DNA of 64,000 nucleotides from Gemmatimonadota bacterium (GTDB lineage Bacteria > Gemmatimonadota > Gemmatimonadetes > Longimicrobiales > Gaopeijiaceae): assembly GCA_030428885.1 (NCBI GenBank), contig JAUIEJ010000012.1, positions 62,001-126,000 on the forward strand, read 5' to 3'. Below the pieces are notes generated by a model. It worked only from the letters and a program-made list of their open reading frames with translations. It did not search any database and was not told the origin of the DNA. Both the position numbers and the translations under genes were made by a program. Positions 45,603 to 53,695 of this stretch are shown in pieces; position 1 is the stretch's first letter, and each line of letters starts with the position of its first letter.

Positions 45603-48290
45603 TCAGGGCGCGTTCAGCGATCCCGTGGGATCGACCCGGGTCGCCCGCATCGCCGGAGCCAGGCCCGCGGCGAGGGTGGCCATGGCCAGCACCAGCGTAG
45701 CCAGGGCGAGGGACACGGGGTCCCGCGCCGTCACTTCGAAGAGGTAGCGGCCCAACACGCCCGTGGCCGCCCAGGAGGCCGCCAACCCCACGGCGAGCCC
45801 CCCGACGGCCAGCACGAGGTTGCGTCGAAGCACCAGGCCCAGCACCGCCCCGGCGTCGGCACCCAGGGCCATGCGGATCCCCATTTCCCGCCGCCGCAGG
45901 GTCACGGCGTGGGCCAGCGTCGCGTAGACGCCGGCGGCGGCCAGCAGCAGCGCCACGCCGGCGAAGCCCGTGAGCAGCAGCATGTTGATCCGGGGCTCGG
46001 AGCGGGTGCGCGCCATGCGATCGGCCATGGACGACAGCCGGTCCACCGGCAGGTGGGCGGCGTAGCGGGCGCCCGCGGCCCGAAGGTCGGTCGTGAGCGC
46101 CTGGGCCTCCCGGTCGCTCCGGACGATCACCCGGATCCACGGCCACCCCTCCCCCTGACGGAAGGACAGGTAGACCGCCGGGCGCAGGCCTTCTTCGGCC
46201 CGGGTCTGGACGACGTTGCCCACGACCCCCACCACCTGGGCCGGCGTGTCCTCATCGCCGAGGAGGAACGTGGCCCCCAGGGGGTCGTCGCCGGCGAGAT
46301 GGGTGTCGACGAAGGCCTGGTTCACCACCACCGCCACGACGTCGTCGGGGCCGTCGGACGCGCGGATCCCGCGTCCCCGGAGCACCGGAATGCCCAGGGC
46401 CTCGAAGTAGCCCGGTGTGACGAGGTAGCCGGCGTTGCCCAGCATCAGTTCGTCCGGTGCGGAGCCGGGCCGACGGAGGGAGGGGGCCCAGTTCGGGTTC
46501 TCGTAGGGCAGGTTCGACGCGCCGGCCACCGCCGTGAGTCCGGGGATGGCCCGAACCTCGTCCAGGAGGGCCATCCACGCGTCACCGGCCGGTTCGGGAT
46601 CCGGGCCCCGCTTGGTGCCCATGCTGAACGTGGTGAGTCCCTCCGGGTCGAACCCCGGGTCCACGCTGCGGAGCTCCACGAAGGACCGGGTCAGGAGGGT
46701 CCCGCCCGTCACCAGCACCAGGGCCAGGGCCACCTGGATCGCCACGACCCCGTCCATCCAGGCCGTCCGCCCCCCGGCGACGGCCCCGGCCGAGCGCCGC
46801 AGCCCCTGGGCGACGTTGCCGGCGCCCACCCGCAGGGCGGGGACGAGCCCCGCCGCGACGCCCACCAGGGCCGAGAGGGCCACGGCCGCCCCCAGCACGC
46901 GCAGGTCCACCGACACGTCCTGCATCCGCGGCACCAGGCCCGGGGCCAGGCTTCGGAAGGCCGCCACCGAGGCCGCCGCCAGGCCCGACCCCAGAAGTCC
47001 CCCGGCCAGAGCCAGGACCAGGGCCTCCACCACGTTCTGCCGCACGAGGGATGAGCGGCTGGCGCCCAGCGCCGTCCGCACGCCCAGGTCGCCGGCGCTT
47101 TCCAGGCTTCGGACGAAGAGCAGGTTGGTGGCGTTCAGGACGGCGATGGCCAGGAGGAGTCCCGCGGCCCCCAGGAAGATGAGGAGGGTGCGGCCGGTGG
47201 CCCCCACCGTCTCGGCCCGCAGCAGATTGGCGCCCCAGCCGAAGTGTGTGCCGTCGGGGTACACGTTGCCGTCGGGCCAGGTGCGGGCCAGGTCGGCCGC
47301 CAGACCATCGAGCTCGGTGCGGGCCTCGTCCAGGGTGGCCCCCATGGCCAGGCGTCCGAACAGCGTGAGGCTCCGGTTCCCCCGGCTCTCGTAGCGGGGG
47401 TGGTCCAGTTCCAGAGGCACCCAGAACTCGTTGTCGTCCCCGGCCACGGCCTCGGGGGCCTGGAAGTCGGGGGGGAGCACCCCCACGATGGTCTGGGCCG
47501 CCCCCTGGCTCGAGACGGGTCGCCCGATCACGTCGGGGTCGCCGCCGAAGCGCTGCATCCAGGTGCCGTAGGTCAGAAGGGTCACCGAGCCGGTCCGCCC
47601 GGCGAAATCGTCGGGGCCGAAGAGGCGTCCCAGGTGGGGCCGCACCCCCAGGGTCTCGAAGAAGCCCTCGGTCACCGCCATCATGCCCACCAGCTCCGGG
47701 CCCGCCGGGCCGTCGGGGATCAGGGCGCCCAATCGCTGGAGGCCCACCAGACGGTCCAGCGTCCGGGCCCGATCCCGGACCTCGGCGAAGTTCAGGTAGG
47801 AGACGCCGGCGAGGTACTGGAGACCCGCCGCGTCGTCCCGCCACTCCCGGCCGGGGAAGGTGACGCCCACGGCCACGAGGCGCTGGGCCTCGGGGTAGGG
47901 AAGGGAGCGCAGCATGACGCCGTCCACCACGCTGTAGACCGCGGTGGTGGCGCCGATGCCAAGCCCCAGTACACCCACCACCATCAGGGCCGCCCGGGGG
48001 TGCCGCCGTGCCCTTCTCGCCGCCAGTCGCAGGTCCCGCCACCATCCACTCATGCCTCCCCCTCCTCCCGTGGGATTCGTTCCCGGGCCTCGCCGAGCGA
48101 GGCGCCGCCTGCGTCGCACTGCCGCCGGACTCCACCAGGCCGCCACCGTGGCCACCACGTCCCGGAGGTGAGCCCCCCGGGCGCGCCACGAGCCGTCGTC
48201 GTCGGACCGCCACGCCTCGTGCAGGTCACCCCGCACCACCTCGGCGTCGGGTCCCCGGATCAGGGCCGCCAGCCAGCGGGTGAGTCTCAC
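45603..48290 (-). CDS. ADOP-type MacB/FtsX permease
   Basis: The start GTG 48288-48290 overlaps the PadR stop (GTGA). The 895-residue protein has an N-terminal prefix (residues ~1-78) with GDLHEAWR-like residues, then two repeats of a MacB-like periplasmic core plus FtsX helix set: TM1 near residue 100, core, TM2-4 near 355-485, then the second half with TM near 790-880 and conserved GIRMALGADAGAV. ADOP ('acidobacterial duplicated orphan permease') proteins lack a partner ATPase. The transported substrate is unknown. It is opposite in direction to yebC and ruvC. Confidence 0.88.
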   Translation of the reverse strand: MRLTRWLAALIRGPDAEVVRGDLHEAWRSDDDGSWRARGAHLRDVVATVAAWWSPAAVRRRRRLARRGPGTNPTGGGGGMSGWWRDLRLAARRARRHPRAALMVVGVLGLGIGATTAVYSVVDGVMLRSLPYPEAQRLVAVGVTFPGREWRDDAAGLQYLAGVSYLNFAEVRDRARTLDRLVGLQRLGALIPDGPAGPELVGMMAVTEGFFETLGVRPHLGRLFGPDDFAGRTGSVTLLTYGTWMQRFGGDPDVIGRPVSSQGAAQTIVGVLPPDFQAPEAVAGDDNEFWVPLELDHPRYESRGNRSLTLFGRLAMGATLDEARTELDGLAADLARTWPDGNVYPDGTHFGWGANLLRAETVGATGRTLLIFLGAAGLLLAIAVLNATNLLFVRSLESAGDLGVRTALGASRSSLVRQNVVEALVLALAGGLLGSGLAAASVAAFRSLAPGLVPRMQDVSVDLRVLGAAVALSALVGVAAGLVPALRVGAGNVAQGLRRSAGAVAGGRTAWMDGVVAIQVALALVLVTGGTLLTRSFVELRSVDPGFDPEGLTTFSMGTKRGPDPEPAGDAWMALLDEVRAIPGLTAVAGASNLPYENPNWAPSLRRPGSAPDELMLGNAGYLVTPGYFEALGIPVLRGRGIRASDGPDDVVAVVVNQAFVDTHLAGDDPLGATFLLGDEDTPAQVVGVVGNVVQTRAEEGLRPAVYLSFRQGEGWPWIRVIVRSDREAQALTTDLRAAGARYAAHLPVDRLSSMADRMARTRSEPRINMLLLTGFAGVALLLAAAGVYATLAHAVTLRRREMGIRMALGADAGAVLGLVLRRNLVLAVGGLAVGLAASWAATGVLGRYLFEVTARDPVSLALATLVLAMATLAAGLAPAMRATRVDPTGSLNAP

Positions 48291-48643
48291 CCGTCGACCC
48301 CGCCGCCGGCCCGGGCCTCCAGGTGTCCCAGGAGTCCCCGGGACATGTCCTGGAAGATCCGGACGGAGCGGGACAGGGCCTCGGCGCCCTCCGGGGTCAG
48401 GCGGTAGAGTCGACGCCGTCGGCCCCCCCGCTCCCCGGTGGGTTCGCTGGTCCAGGAGTCCACGAGTCCGTGCTCCCGGAGTCGATCGAGGGTCGTGTAG
48501 ACTGCGCCGGTGGAGGCCGATCGGTCCGTTCGCCGCCGGATCGTCTCCCGGATCGACACGCCGTAGGCCTCGGCCTCCTCCCGCTCCAGTTCCAGGAGCG
48601 CGAAGAGGACGGATTGCTCGAATTCACCCAGGGTCTTGGACAC
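48287..48643 (-). CDS. PadR-family transcriptional regulator of the adjacent ADOP permease
   Basis: The start GTG 48641-48643 is supported by AGGAG upstream; the longer in-frame start at 48700 has none. The 118-residue protein carries the PadR winged helix (LGEFEQSVLFALLELEREEAEAYGV, TGAVYTTLDRLREHGLV) and the wing LYRLTPEGAEALSR. PadR proteins are ligand-controlled repressors. Its stop overlaps the permease start, and a pair of palindromes lies over and upstream of its start. Confidence 0.9.
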   Translation of the reverse strand: MSKTLGEFEQSVLFALLELEREEAEAYGVSIRETIRRRTDRSASTGAVYTTLDRLREHGLVDSWTSEPTGERGGRRRRLYRLTPEGAEALSRSVRIFQDMSRGLLGHLEARAGGGVDG

Positions 48644-48648
48644 GGAAC

Positions 48649-48697
48649 TCCTACGCCGTAGGACTAATGCGACGCCGGTATCTACCACGTCGTAGTA
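48649..48697 (-). promoter_or_regulatory. Two tandem palindromes upstream of the PadR-ADOP operon
   Basis: Site 2 (48649-48663) is a perfect 15-base palindrome with TACG-N-CGTA at its core (TCCTACG C CGTAGGA). Site 1 (48683-48697, TACCACG T CGTAGTA) matches the same pattern with one mismatch. Their centres are 34 bases apart, about three helical turns. They lie between the PadR start and the divergent ruvC gene, where an autoregulatory operator is expected. Confidence 0.7.
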
Positions 48698-48812
48698 CAA
48701 AGGGCAAGCCCCAGGGCACCTCCGGCCTGGACCCGGTCCCCCTCCCGGGAGCCTCGCCCCGTCGTCCCGCCCTGTCCCTTCCCCTTCTCCAAGACCCTTC
48801 TAGCTTCCAGCC

Positions 48813-49331
48813 ATGCCGCCCTCCGCCGCCTCCGGCTCCGACGAACGCCTGGTCCTGGGAATCGACCCGGGAACGGCGGTGACGGGGTACGGGGTGGTGG
48901 CCCGGCGCCCGGGGGGGCGCGTGCGCCTGGTGGAGTGCGGGGTGATCCGGACCGCGGCGGGAGAGCCCCTGGCCCGGCGCATCCGGGACGTCTTCGAGGG
49001 CGTGAGCGACCTCATGGAGCGCCACCGGCCCCACGCCGCAGCCGTGGAAGACGTCTTCCAGGGCAAGAACGTGCGGAGCGCCCTGACCCTGGGGCACGCC
49101 CGGGGAGCCATCCTCCTGGCCGTGTCGCTCCGGGAGATCGCCCTGGCCGAATACACGGCGCCGGAGGTGAAGAAGGCCGTGGTGGGCACGGGGCGGGCCA
49201 CCAAGCATCAGGTGGCCTTCATGGTGCAACAGCAGCTCCGTCTCAAGTCGCCGCCGGCGCCCCACGACGCCGCCGACGGTGTCGCCGTGGCGCTCTGCCA
49301 CTGCATGATGGGGTCGTGGCCCCGCCCCTGA
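48813..49331 (+). CDS. ruvC: Holliday junction endonuclease RuvC
   Basis: This 172-residue protein fits RuvC. Catalytic acidic residues are visible as Asp in LGIDPGTAVTGYG, Glu in VEDVFQGKN and the C-terminal APHDAADGVAVALCH region with its two Asp residues. It resolves Holliday junctions with RuvAB. A short gap (67 bases) separates it from ruvA. A 113-base promoter region lies between its start and the oppositely oriented PadR gene. Confidence 0.95.
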   Translation: MPPSAASGSDERLVLGIDPGTAVTGYGVVARRPGGRVRLVECGVIRTAAGEPLARRIRDVFEGVSDLMERHRPHAAAVEDVFQGKNVRSALTLGHARGAILLAVSLREIALAEYTAPEVKKAVVGTGRATKHQVAFMVQQQLRLKSPPAPHDAADGVAVALCHCMMGSWPRP

Positions 49332-49398
49332 CGCCCCGCCGGGCGGCGCCGCCGTCGCCTCGTCCGGCTTCCTTTCCTCCCCTCCGCACCGGCTCCCC

Positions 49399-49989
49399 AT
49401 GATCTCCCGTCTCAAAGGCACGCTCCTCACCAAATCGTCCGACCGCGTCGAAGTGGAGACGGGGGGCGGGGTGGTCTACGAAGTGGACGTGCCCCTCACG
49501 GTCTTCCGTCGGCTTCCGGCCGTGGGCACGGCGCTGGAGCTCCGCACGTTGCAGGTGGTTCGAGAGGACTCCACCGCCCTCTACGGGTTCGTGGACGCCG
49601 GCGAGCGGGAGCTCTTCAAGCGACTGCTGGGGGCCAGCGGGGTGGGGGCCAAGTTGGCCCTGGCCATGCTCTCCACCTACGACGCCCCGCGGCTGGCCCG
49701 GGCGCTGGTGGAAAAGGACGTGCCGGCGTTGCGCCAGGTGTCCGGGGTGGGCAAGAAGACCGCCGAGCGGCTGGTCCTGGATCTGGCCGACAAGGTGGCG
49801 GATCTGGCCGTGCACCGGGGTGCGGGCGATGGTGCTCCGGCCTCGCCCGGCAGCCAGGACGCCGTGGCGGCGCTGGTGGCCCTGGGCTTCACGTTCGCCG
49901 ATGCCGACGCCGCGGTGGGCGCCGTGCTGGCGCAGGGCGAGGTGGCCTCCACCGACGAACTCATCCGGAAGGCCCTCAAGGGCGGGTAG
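49399..49989 (+). CDS. ruvA: Holliday junction branch-migration protein RuvA
   Basis: This 196-residue protein has the RuvA start (MISRLKGTLL) and two helix-hairpin-helix motifs (LLGASGVGAKLALAML, LRQVSGVGKKTAERLVLDL). The C-terminal domain that contacts RuvB is present (SQDAVAALVALGFTFADADAAV). RuvA binds Holliday junctions and recruits the RuvB motor. No ruvB follows; a PadR-ADOP pair does. Confidence 0.97.
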   Translation: MISRLKGTLLTKSSDRVEVETGGGVVYEVDVPLTVFRRLPAVGTALELRTLQVVREDSTALYGFVDAGERELFKRLLGASGVGAKLALAMLSTYDAPRLARALVEKDVPALRQVSGVGKKTAERLVLDLADKVADLAVHRGAGDGAPASPGSQDAVAALVALGFTFADADAAVGAVLAQGEVASTDELIRKALKGG

Positions 49990-50317
49990 GGGGGGCACCA
50001 CAGCCTTCCAGGCCGGCCCGGCGGTATCCTTCGCCCGGACCAGGGGGCCTCAACCCGCCACGCCGGCCCGGATTCGAGCAGCGCGCCGGATCGGGGCGGC
50101 TATGTGTCCCGTTCCCGTCATGCTGCGCCGGATCGGGCGTCGCGGGTCGTTTTTGGGGCGTCATGGGCGCCCGGTTCTGCCACGGCGCCTGAGACGCGGG
50201 CCGCGTGACGGGTTGGGGCGGTCGCCTCGAGCGAGACGTCCTCTGGACGCTTCGGGACCCCCTATATAGATTTCGGGGGAGCACGCCCCCCTTCCCGTCT
50301 TTCGCCCGAGTTCGCCC
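49990..50317 (+). promoter_or_regulatory. 328-base intergenic region with a CTATATAG promoter-like block
   Basis: No coding region is seen. At 50262-50269 lies CTATATAG, an 8-base palindrome and the only strongly AT-rich block, flanked by CCCC and GGGGG. TGGACG at 50244-50249 could serve as a -35 for TATAGA at 50265-50270 (spacing 15). This probably drives the PadR gene at 50318. The remainder is G+C-rich with no clear gene. Confidence 0.45.
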
Positions 50318-50623
50318 ATGCGCCTCACCTACCTCACCGGGGTCGTCCTCGCCGCCATCGAAGCGGGGCACCGGTACGGCTTCGACATCATGGACGCCAC
50401 TGGGATCCCCGACGGCACGGTGTATCCCGCCCTCCGACGCCTGGAAGGCGCCGGGTGCCTCGAGGCCCGGTGGGAAGACCATCAGGAGGCGGCCGATCAC
50501 AACCGGCCGGCGCGGCGCTACTACCGGCTGACCCCCGACGGCCGGGCGCTTCTGGATCAGGCTCGCGCGCGCTTCCCGGGGGTGGCGCGCATCTTCGGTG
50601 ACCCGGAGCCCGAAGCCGGCTGA
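50318..50623 (+). CDS. PadR-family transcriptional regulator
   Basis: This 101-residue protein carries the PadR winged helix: YLTGVVLAAIEAGHRYGFDIMDATG, then GIPDGTVYPALRRLEGAGCLEARW, and the wing RRYYRLTPDGRALL. It is shorter than usual PadR proteins, so the C-terminal dimerisation helix is reduced. Its stop overlaps the next permease gene start (TGATG). It is expected to repress its own operon, with the CTATATAG promoter region just upstream. Confidence 0.9.
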   Translation: MRLTYLTGVVLAAIEAGHRYGFDIMDATGIPDGTVYPALRRLEGAGCLEARWEDHQEAADHNRPARRYYRLTPDGRALLDQARARFPGVARIFGDPEPEAG

Positions 50624-53271
50624 TGGGTTTCCGGTCCCCCGGCCTCACGGCCCGGCTCTGCGGCGCCCTGACCCGGGCGGCGGCGGCCCTGGTGCCCCTG
50701 GACCGTCGGGCCGCCTTTCGTCGGGAGTGGGACGCCGAGCTGGCCCACGCCCTGGACCCCCGACCCCCTCGCCGGCCGCCGGGGCCGTGGGGTCGCGTTC
50801 GTCTCGTCTACCGGGCCGCCCTGGCCCTGGCCGATGCCCTGTCCCTTCGCGCCCGGGAGTCGACGTTGGACTCGTTCACCAAGGACCTTCGCCTCGCCGT
50901 TCGCTCGTTTGGGCGGCGGCCTGCCTTCACGGCCCTGGCCCTGGCCACCATCGCCCTGGGCATCGGGGCCAACACGGCGATTTTCACCGTGGTGGACGCC
51001 GTCCTGCTGAGCCCGCTGCCCTATCCCGAGCCCGATCGTCTCGCCCTGGTGTGGGAGCAGGACAACGAGCGGGGGTGGGACCGGGTCCCGGCGTCGGCCG
51101 AGGACTTCCTGGCGTGGCGCGCCGAGACCCGGGCCTTCCAGGCTCTGGCGGCGGGCCGGGGGCAGAGCTACGCCCTCACCGACGGTGACGGCCCGCCGGA
51201 GCAGGTCCCGGGAATGGCCGTGTCGGCCGACTTCTTCGACGTGTTCGGCGTGCGGCCCGCCCGGGGGCGTCCCTTCGGTCCGGCGTCGAACGTCCAGGGG
51301 GCTCCCCCGGTGGTGGTGCTGTCCCATGGGCTGTGGGAACGACGCTACGGCGCCGATCCCGATCTGGTGGGACGCACGATCCGCATCGGAGGGGAGCCGG
51401 TGGAGGTGGCGGGGGTCATGCCCGAGGGCTTCCAGTTTCCCAGCCAGGCCCAGCTCTGGACTCCCCTCGTGTTCAGCCAGGCCCAACTCGACGATCGCAA
51501 CTGGCACTTCCTCACCCTGGTGGGCCGCCTCTCCGACGACGTCTCGGTAGAGGGCGCCCGGGCCGAGATCCGCACCCTGGCCGCTCGTCAGGCCGAGGAA
51601 TGGCCCGAATCCAACGCAGGGTGGGGTGCCGACGTGCGCCCCCTCCACGCCGAGATGACCCAGTCCGTGAGCGGCATGCTCTGGGTGCTCCTGGGCGCCG
51701 TGGGGTTCGTGCTGCTCATCGCCTGCGCCAACGTGGCCAACCTCCTCCTGGTGCGAGCCGCGGGACGCACCCGGGAGATGTCGCTTCGGGCGGCTCTGGG
51801 AGCGGGCAAGGTGCGCCTCGTGCGCCAGCTCCTCACCGAGAGTGTGGTGCTGGCCGGGGCCGGGGCGGTGCTGGGTGTGCTTCTGGCCGGGTGGGCGCTG
51901 GACGCCCTCCTGGCTCTGGGGCCCCTCACCGTGCCCGGGGGTGGGACCATCGAGATCGACCTCCCGGTGCTGGGCCTCACGGCGCTGGCGGCCCTGGTCA
52001 CGGGGGTGGTCTTCGGCGCCGCCCCGGCGGTGGCCGTGTGGCGGTCCGACCTCCAGACCTCGCTCCGGGAGGGAGGGCGGAGTCGCACCGCGGCCGGCGG
52101 CCATCGGCTCCGGTCGCTCCTGGTGGTGTCGGAGTTGGCCCTGGCCCTGGTCCTGGTCACCGGCGCCGGCCTCATGCTCCAGACGGTGCAGCGCCTCCTG
52201 GCCGTGGACGTGGGCGTGGCGGTGGAGAACCGCCTCGTGACCCAGTTCGCCCTCCCGGCGGCGTCGTATCCCGGCCTCGAGGAGCAGACCCGCTTCTACG
52301 ACGCCCTCCTGGAATCGGTGGAGGCCCTTCCCGGGGCGGAGGCCGCGGCTCTGAACCCGTGGGTGCCGCCGGCCGGGGGTCCCCAGATCCACGTGCGCCT
52401 CGAAGGGGTCCACGACGCCTGGACCATGGACCTGCCCGTGGTGCGGCTGCGCCCCGTGAGCGCCGGGTACTTCGAGACCATGGAGATCCCCCTGATCCGG
52501 GGGCGCACCCTCACCGACGACGATCGCCTGGGGGCCCCCCGGGTGGTGGTGGTGGACCAGGCGTTCGTGGACGTCCACTTCCCCGGCGAGGACGCCATCG
52601 GACGCCGCCTCCTCACCCTGGACGACGAGCCCCGGGAGATCGTGGGGGTGGTGGCCGACGTGGCCAACGCGGGGCTGGGCAACGGATCCCAGCCGTCGGT
52701 CTACCTCCCCCTGCGCCAGAGCACCTTCGGCGCCGGCCAGACCCTCATCGTGAAGACCGCGGGAGACCCGGCGGCGCTGGTGTCGGCGGTGCGTCAGGCC
52801 GTGTCGGATCTGGACCCCGACCTTCCCCTCACGGGCATCGGCACCCTGGAGGACCGGGTGGCCGCCGCCGTGGCCCAGCCTCGATTCAACGCCCTGCTCC
52901 TGGGGCTCTTCGCGGTGCTCGCCCTCGTCCTGGCGGCGGTGGGCATCTACGGCGTCATGGCGTTCACCGTGAGCGAGCGCACCGCCGAGATCGGGGTGCG
53001 CATGGCCCTGGGGGCGTCGGCCGCCAGCGTCCGGGGCATGGTGGTGCGCCGGGCCGTGGTCCTGGCCGGCGCCGGGGTCGTCCTGGGCGTGCTGGCCTCC
53101 ATCGCCCTCACGCGCCTCATGGAGAGCCTCCTCTTCGGGGTGGAGCCCGGAGACCCCCGCACCCTGGCCGCGGTCTCGGCCCTGCTCTTCGGCGTGGCGC
53201 TCCTGGCCAGCTACGTGCCCGCCCGGCGGGCGAGTCGCCTCGACCCCGTGGGGGCGCTGCGGGACGAGTAG
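50623..53271 (+). CDS. ADOP-type MacB/FtsX permease
   Basis: This 882-residue protein has an N-terminal prefix of its own type (about residues 1-85, with RRAAFRREWDAELAHAL). Two MacB-core plus FtsX repeats follow: TM1 about 110, core 130-345, TM2-4 about 355-490, second core, and terminal TM with GVRMALGASAASVRG. As in the other ADOP genes, no ABC ATPase is adjacent. It is translationally coupled to the PadR gene upstream. Confidence 0.9.
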   Translation: MGFRSPGLTARLCGALTRAAAALVPLDRRAAFRREWDAELAHALDPRPPRRPPGPWGRVRLVYRAALALADALSLRARESTLDSFTKDLRLAVRSFGRRPAFTALALATIALGIGANTAIFTVVDAVLLSPLPYPEPDRLALVWEQDNERGWDRVPASAEDFLAWRAETRAFQALAAGRGQSYALTDGDGPPEQVPGMAVSADFFDVFGVRPARGRPFGPASNVQGAPPVVVLSHGLWERRYGADPDLVGRTIRIGGEPVEVAGVMPEGFQFPSQAQLWTPLVFSQAQLDDRNWHFLTLVGRLSDDVSVEGARAEIRTLAARQAEEWPESNAGWGADVRPLHAEMTQSVSGMLWVLLGAVGFVLLIACANVANLLLVRAAGRTREMSLRAALGAGKVRLVRQLLTESVVLAGAGAVLGVLLAGWALDALLALGPLTVPGGGTIEIDLPVLGLTALAALVTGVVFGAAPAVAVWRSDLQTSLREGGRSRTAAGGHRLRSLLVVSELALALVLVTGAGLMLQTVQRLLAVDVGVAVENRLVTQFALPAASYPGLEEQTRFYDALLESVEALPGAEAAALNPWVPPAGGPQIHVRLEGVHDAWTMDLPVVRLRPVSAGYFETMEIPLIRGRTLTDDDRLGAPRVVVVDQAFVDVHFPGEDAIGRRLLTLDDEPREIVGVVADVANAGLGNGSQPSVYLPLRQSTFGAGQTLIVKTAGDPAALVSAVRQAVSDLDPDLPLTGIGTLEDRVAAAVAQPRFNALLLGLFAVLALVLAAVGIYGVMAFTVSERTAEIGVRMALGASAASVRGMVVRRAVVLAGAGVVLGVLASIALTRLMESLLFGVEPGDPRTLAAVSALLFGVALLASYVPARRASRLDPVGALRDE

Positions 53272-53289
53272 CGAGCCCGGCCCCGAGTC

Positions 53290-53335
53290 CTTCCTGTTGC
53301 GTTCCGACAGGAAGCGCTCCATCTTCCTCCTGTCG
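53290..53335 (+). promoter_or_regulatory. CCTGTCG half-sites upstream of the third PadR gene
   Basis: Three half-sites occur: CCTGTTG (53293-53299), the inverted CGACAGG (53305-53311) and CCTGTCG (53329-53335). The first two form an inverted repeat with arms CTTCCTGT (53290-53297) and ACAGGAAG (53307-53314). The segment lies between the previous permease stop and the third PadR gene, so it may be either an operator or a terminator-like hairpin. Confidence 0.5.
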
Positions 53336-53359
53336 AAACCCGAAAGGAGTGGGCCGCCC

Positions 53360-53695
53360 GTGTCGAAGTCCTCCAACGCCGACGTTCTCCGAGGCACGCT
53401 GGACCTTCTGATCCTCACGGTCCTGGCCGAAGCCCCCATGCACGGATGGGGCATCAGCCAGCGCATCCAGGAGGGGTCGAAGGGGCTCCTGGAGGTCAAT
53501 CAGGGATCCCTCTATCCGGCACTCCAGCGCCTCGAGCAGAGGGGCTGGGTCTCGAGCGTGTGGGGCACGAGCGACAACAACCGCCGGGCGAAGTTCTACG
53601 CCCTGACGGCGGCGGGCACGGACGGCCTCACCCGGGAGACCGACGAGTGGCGGCGCTACTGCGGGGCCGTGGAGTGGATCCTGGAGGGGACGTGA
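53360..53695 (+). CDS. PadR-family transcriptional regulator
   Basis: The start GTG 53360 is preferred, with AAAGGAG 11 bases upstream; an ATG 63 bases earlier has no site. The 111-residue protein has DVLRGTLDLLILTVLAEAPMHGWGISQRI and NQGSLYPALQRLEQRGWV, the classic PadR helix-turn-helix, then RAKFYALTAAGTDGLTRET. Its stop overlaps the start of the next permease gene (GTGA). Confidence 0.92.
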   Translation: MSKSSNADVLRGTLDLLILTVLAEAPMHGWGISQRIQEGSKGLLEVNQGSLYPALQRLEQRGWVSSVWGTSDNNRRAKFYALTAAGTDGLTRETDEWRRYCGAVEWILEGT

